Assembly: GCA_036374435.1 (NCBI GenBank)
Contig: DASUTU010000096.1
Coordinates: 1-15,637 of the forward strand
Origin: CALGFI01 sp036374435
Lineage (GTDB): Bacteria; Actinomycetota; UBA4738; HRBIN12
DNA length: 15,637 bases
Direction: 5' to 3'
Shown in pieces: positions 14,252-15,637 of the stretch. A program made the position numbers and the translations under genes. The number at the start of each line of letters is the position of its first letter. Positions within the stretch are counted from its first letter, which is position 1. The notes under the pieces were generated by a model that saw only the letters and a list, made by a program, of their open reading frames with translations, had not been told where the DNA came from and made no database searches.

Positions 14252-14283
14252 GCGCCAGCCTCGTACGCACCACATCCACACCA

Positions 14284-14946
14284 ATGCGATTGGTCATCGC
14301 CGTCATCGGGCTCGCCGTAGTGCTGGGGTATCTGTTCGGCGGGCGCCTGCGCCGCCTCGAGAACCTGCGGCTGCGCTGGTGGGGGCTGGTGATCGCCGGA
14401 CTGGGCCTTCAGTTCCTCCCCCTCCCAGACGGCGAGGCCGGGGTCGACCTCCTGACCCGGACGGCCGTCCTGGCCCTGTCGTACGTGCTCCTGTTGCTGT
14501 TCACCTCCATGAACATCCGGGTCCCCGGCGTGGCGGTCATCGCGGTGGGCCTTGCCTGCAACGCGGCGGTCATCGTGGCCAACGGCGAGATGCCGGTGTC
14601 CGCGAACGCGCTCCGCGATTCCGACCAGGCCGACGTCGTGCGATTGCTGACCGACGAATCCTCGGACAAGCACCGCATGATGAGAGGCGACGACGTGTTG
14701 ACGTTCCTTGCGGACGTGATCCCCTTGCCCGCTCCGGTCAAGCAGGTGATCAGCATCGGCGACGTCTTCATCTACGTCGGCCTGATCTGGTTGGCCGTCT
14801 GGGCTATGCGGGCACGGACTCCGACGGCGGGCTCGGGTGGGATGCGCCGCGGGAAGCACCGTCCTGGGGCGGCGCGTGTTGCTCTGCCGCCCCCTCCACC
14901 GCCAGGCCCTCCTCCTGCAGCCAGGACGTGGGGAAGCGGATGGTGA
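14284..14946 (+). CDS. DUF5317 family membrane protein
   Basis: This 220-residue protein matches the actinobacterial DUF5317 pattern: several hydrophobic helices (about residues 3-20, 32-48, 58-76, 81-98 and 156-172) and the family-typical VIVANGEMPVSANAL (95-109) after helix 4. A polar stretch (RLLTDESSDKHRMMRGDDVLTFLADVIPLP) leads into a final GDVFIYVGLIWLAVW helix. The function of the family is unknown. The last 47 residues are a Gly/Pro/Arg tail with six consecutive prolines, which would need EF-P for smooth translation; this tail is encoded opposite the tail of the histidine kinase and is probably not conserved. The ATG at 14284 begins directly with the first helix. It is divergent from the MpaB-family gene. 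Confidence 0.85.
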   Translation: MRLVIAVIGLAVVLGYLFGGRLRRLENLRLRWWGLVIAGLGLQFLPLPDGEAGVDLLTRTAVLALSYVLLLLFTSMNIRVPGVAVIAVGLACNAAVIVANGEMPVSANALRDSDQADVVRLLTDESSDKHRMMRGDDVLTFLADVIPLPAPVKQVISIGDVFIYVGLIWLAVWAMRARTPTAGSGGMRRGKHRPGAARVALPPPPPPGPPPAARTWGSGW

Positions 14947-15637
14947 TCGTCGTCCCTTGGCCCGGCGAGCTCGAGATCCCGAACGTCCCGCCACCAACTG
15001 TGGCCCGCTCACGCATCATCTTCAGGCCGTAATGCCCCTCGGGCGAGGGAGCCTGATCGTCGAAGCCGACGCCGTCATCCCGCAGGTCGAGCTCGACCTC
15101 GTCTCCCGTCTGCTTGACCGTCAGCCACATGTTGCTCGCGTGAGCGTGCTTCAAGGAGTTCATCACTCCCTCGCGGGCGATGTGGTACAGCAGGAGGGCG
15201 ATCGGTGCTGGGAGCTCCACCTCGTCGATGTCGGTGTGGAACTGCACGTCGGAGTCCCGGCCCGTCTCTGCGATGAAGCTGTGGATCGCCTCGGCAACGC
15301 CGGCTCGCCCCAGCGGAGAACGGTGCAGGTCCCGGATCAGTGCGCGGATCCGATCCGAGGTTCGGTTCTTCGTCTCCTTGATGTCACCGAGGAGTCGCTC
15401 CGCTTCCTCCAGTTTGCCGGCATTGAGATGGCGGCGCGCCACGTCGACCTGGATCGAGAGCCGGAACAGAAGTTGCGCGAGATCGTCGTGCAGGAATCCG
15501 GCGATCTGCAGGCGTTCGTCCTGCCGCTCCTCGGCCATCCGATTCGAGAGCGCGCGGAGGACCTGCTCACGGTCTTGCAGTTCTTTGTGCGCCTCTTCCA
15601 GCGCCTTGCTCCTGAAGAACATCTGCCGAGCAAGCAA
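14804..15637 (-). CDS. NarL/DesK-type sensor histidine kinase, N-terminus outside the window
   Basis: This is the C-terminal 277 residues of a sensor kinase of the HisKA_3 class; the gene enters from the right edge and no true start is present. A helical linker (residues 10-35) leads into the dimerisation and phosphoacceptor helix AEERQDERLQIAGFLHDDLAQLL, with phosphorylated His at H50. The HATPase_c domain follows: N-box LLYHIAREGVMNSLKHAHA (149-167, N160), G1 box RDDGVGFD (186-193), G2 box GHYGLKMMRERA (201-212) and GQGTTITI (226-233). The conserved domain ends near residue 238; the last 39 residues are a low-complexity tail overlapping the DUF5317 gene. Such kinases phosphorylate a LuxR/NarL-type response regulator, probably encoded nearby but not in this window. 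The signal sensed is unknown. Confidence 0.92.
   Translation of the reverse strand: MLARQMFFRSKALEEAHKELQDREQVLRALSNRMAEERQDERLQIAGFLHDDLAQLLFRLSIQVDVARRHLNAGKLEEAERLLGDIKETKNRTSDRIRALIRDLHRSPLGRAGVAEAIHSFIAETGRDSDVQFHTDIDEVELPAPIALLLYHIAREGVMNSLKHAHASNMWLTVKQTGDEVELDLRDDGVGFDDQAPSPEGHYGLKMMRERATVGGGTFGISSSPGQGTTITIRFPTSWLQEEGLAVEGAAEQHAPPQDGASRGASHPSPPSESVPA

Noticed and set aside
12878..14320. A 480-codon plus-strand frame
   Set aside because: Antisense to the HAD and MpaB-family genes, both of which carry clear family motifs.
1..15637. Search for CRISPR repeats, tRNA genes, transposase or phage genes and att-like direct repeats
   Set aside because: None seen by eye. Gene content and codon use look uniform across the window, with no sign of an inserted element.
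15635..15637. TTG at the right edge as the start of the histidine kinase
   Set aside because: It is simply the last codon of the window; the coding frame continues beyond it, so the gene is treated as partial.

Overview
The window is GC-rich, gene-dense bacterial chromosome that most resembles an uncultured or poorly described actinomycete (Actinomycetota). The evidence is a UvrD2-type helicase with a C-terminal HRDC domain, a DUF5317 membrane protein, an MpaB/DUF2236 oxygenase, and many start codons preceded by a -10-like TANNNT hexamer instead of a Shine-Dalgarno, as in leaderless actinobacterial transcripts. The exact class cannot be read from the sequence. I see no tRNA, rRNA, CRISPR array, insertion sequence or phage gene, so this looks like ordinary chromosome.

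Layout. (1) 71-724, minus: a winged-helix-like plus coiled-coil protein of unknown function. (2) 945-2932, plus: a CaiB/BaiF CoA-transferase overlapping a SAM-dependent methyltransferase by ATGA. The CoA-transferase appears to start at a CTG codon behind a strong Shine-Dalgarno. (3) 7221-2939, minus: a four-gene operon of MoxR/ChlI-like AAA+ ATPase, four-helix membrane protein, small NERD-like protein and von Willebrand A protein with an intact MIDAS. This is the most system-like part of the window. (4) 7660-7274, minus: a VOC/glyoxalase-fold protein, divergent from (5) 7729-9660, plus: a UvrD2-like helicase. (6) 9775-11052, plus: a secreted, probably seven-bladed beta-propeller. (7) 14185-11049, minus: a tight run of MpaB-family oxygenase, HAD-IIA phosphatase, UbiE-like methyltransferase and a polytopic membrane protein with faint UbiA resemblance. 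(8) 14284-14946, plus: a DUF5317 membrane protein whose tail overlaps the tail of (9) a convergent NarL-type histidine kinase (14804-15637, minus, cut by the window edge).

How the genes may work together. MoxR-type ATPases and VWA proteins are known partners in chelatase-like remodelling complexes (ChlI/ChlD, CobS/CobT, NorQ/NorD, CoxD/CoxE), so the four-gene operon probably makes one membrane-associated machine of unknown client. The oxygenase, HAD, UbiE-like and UbiA-like cluster suggests modification of a lipid or isoprenoid/quinone, but no substrate can be assigned.

The most unusual regulatory pattern is that three TAG stop codons (5812-5814, 12536-12538, 13322-13324) are also the first three bases of a TAGNNT -10-like hexamer lying 6-10 nt before the next gene's start. 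This would give each downstream gene a built-in, mostly leaderless promoter inside an apparent operon.
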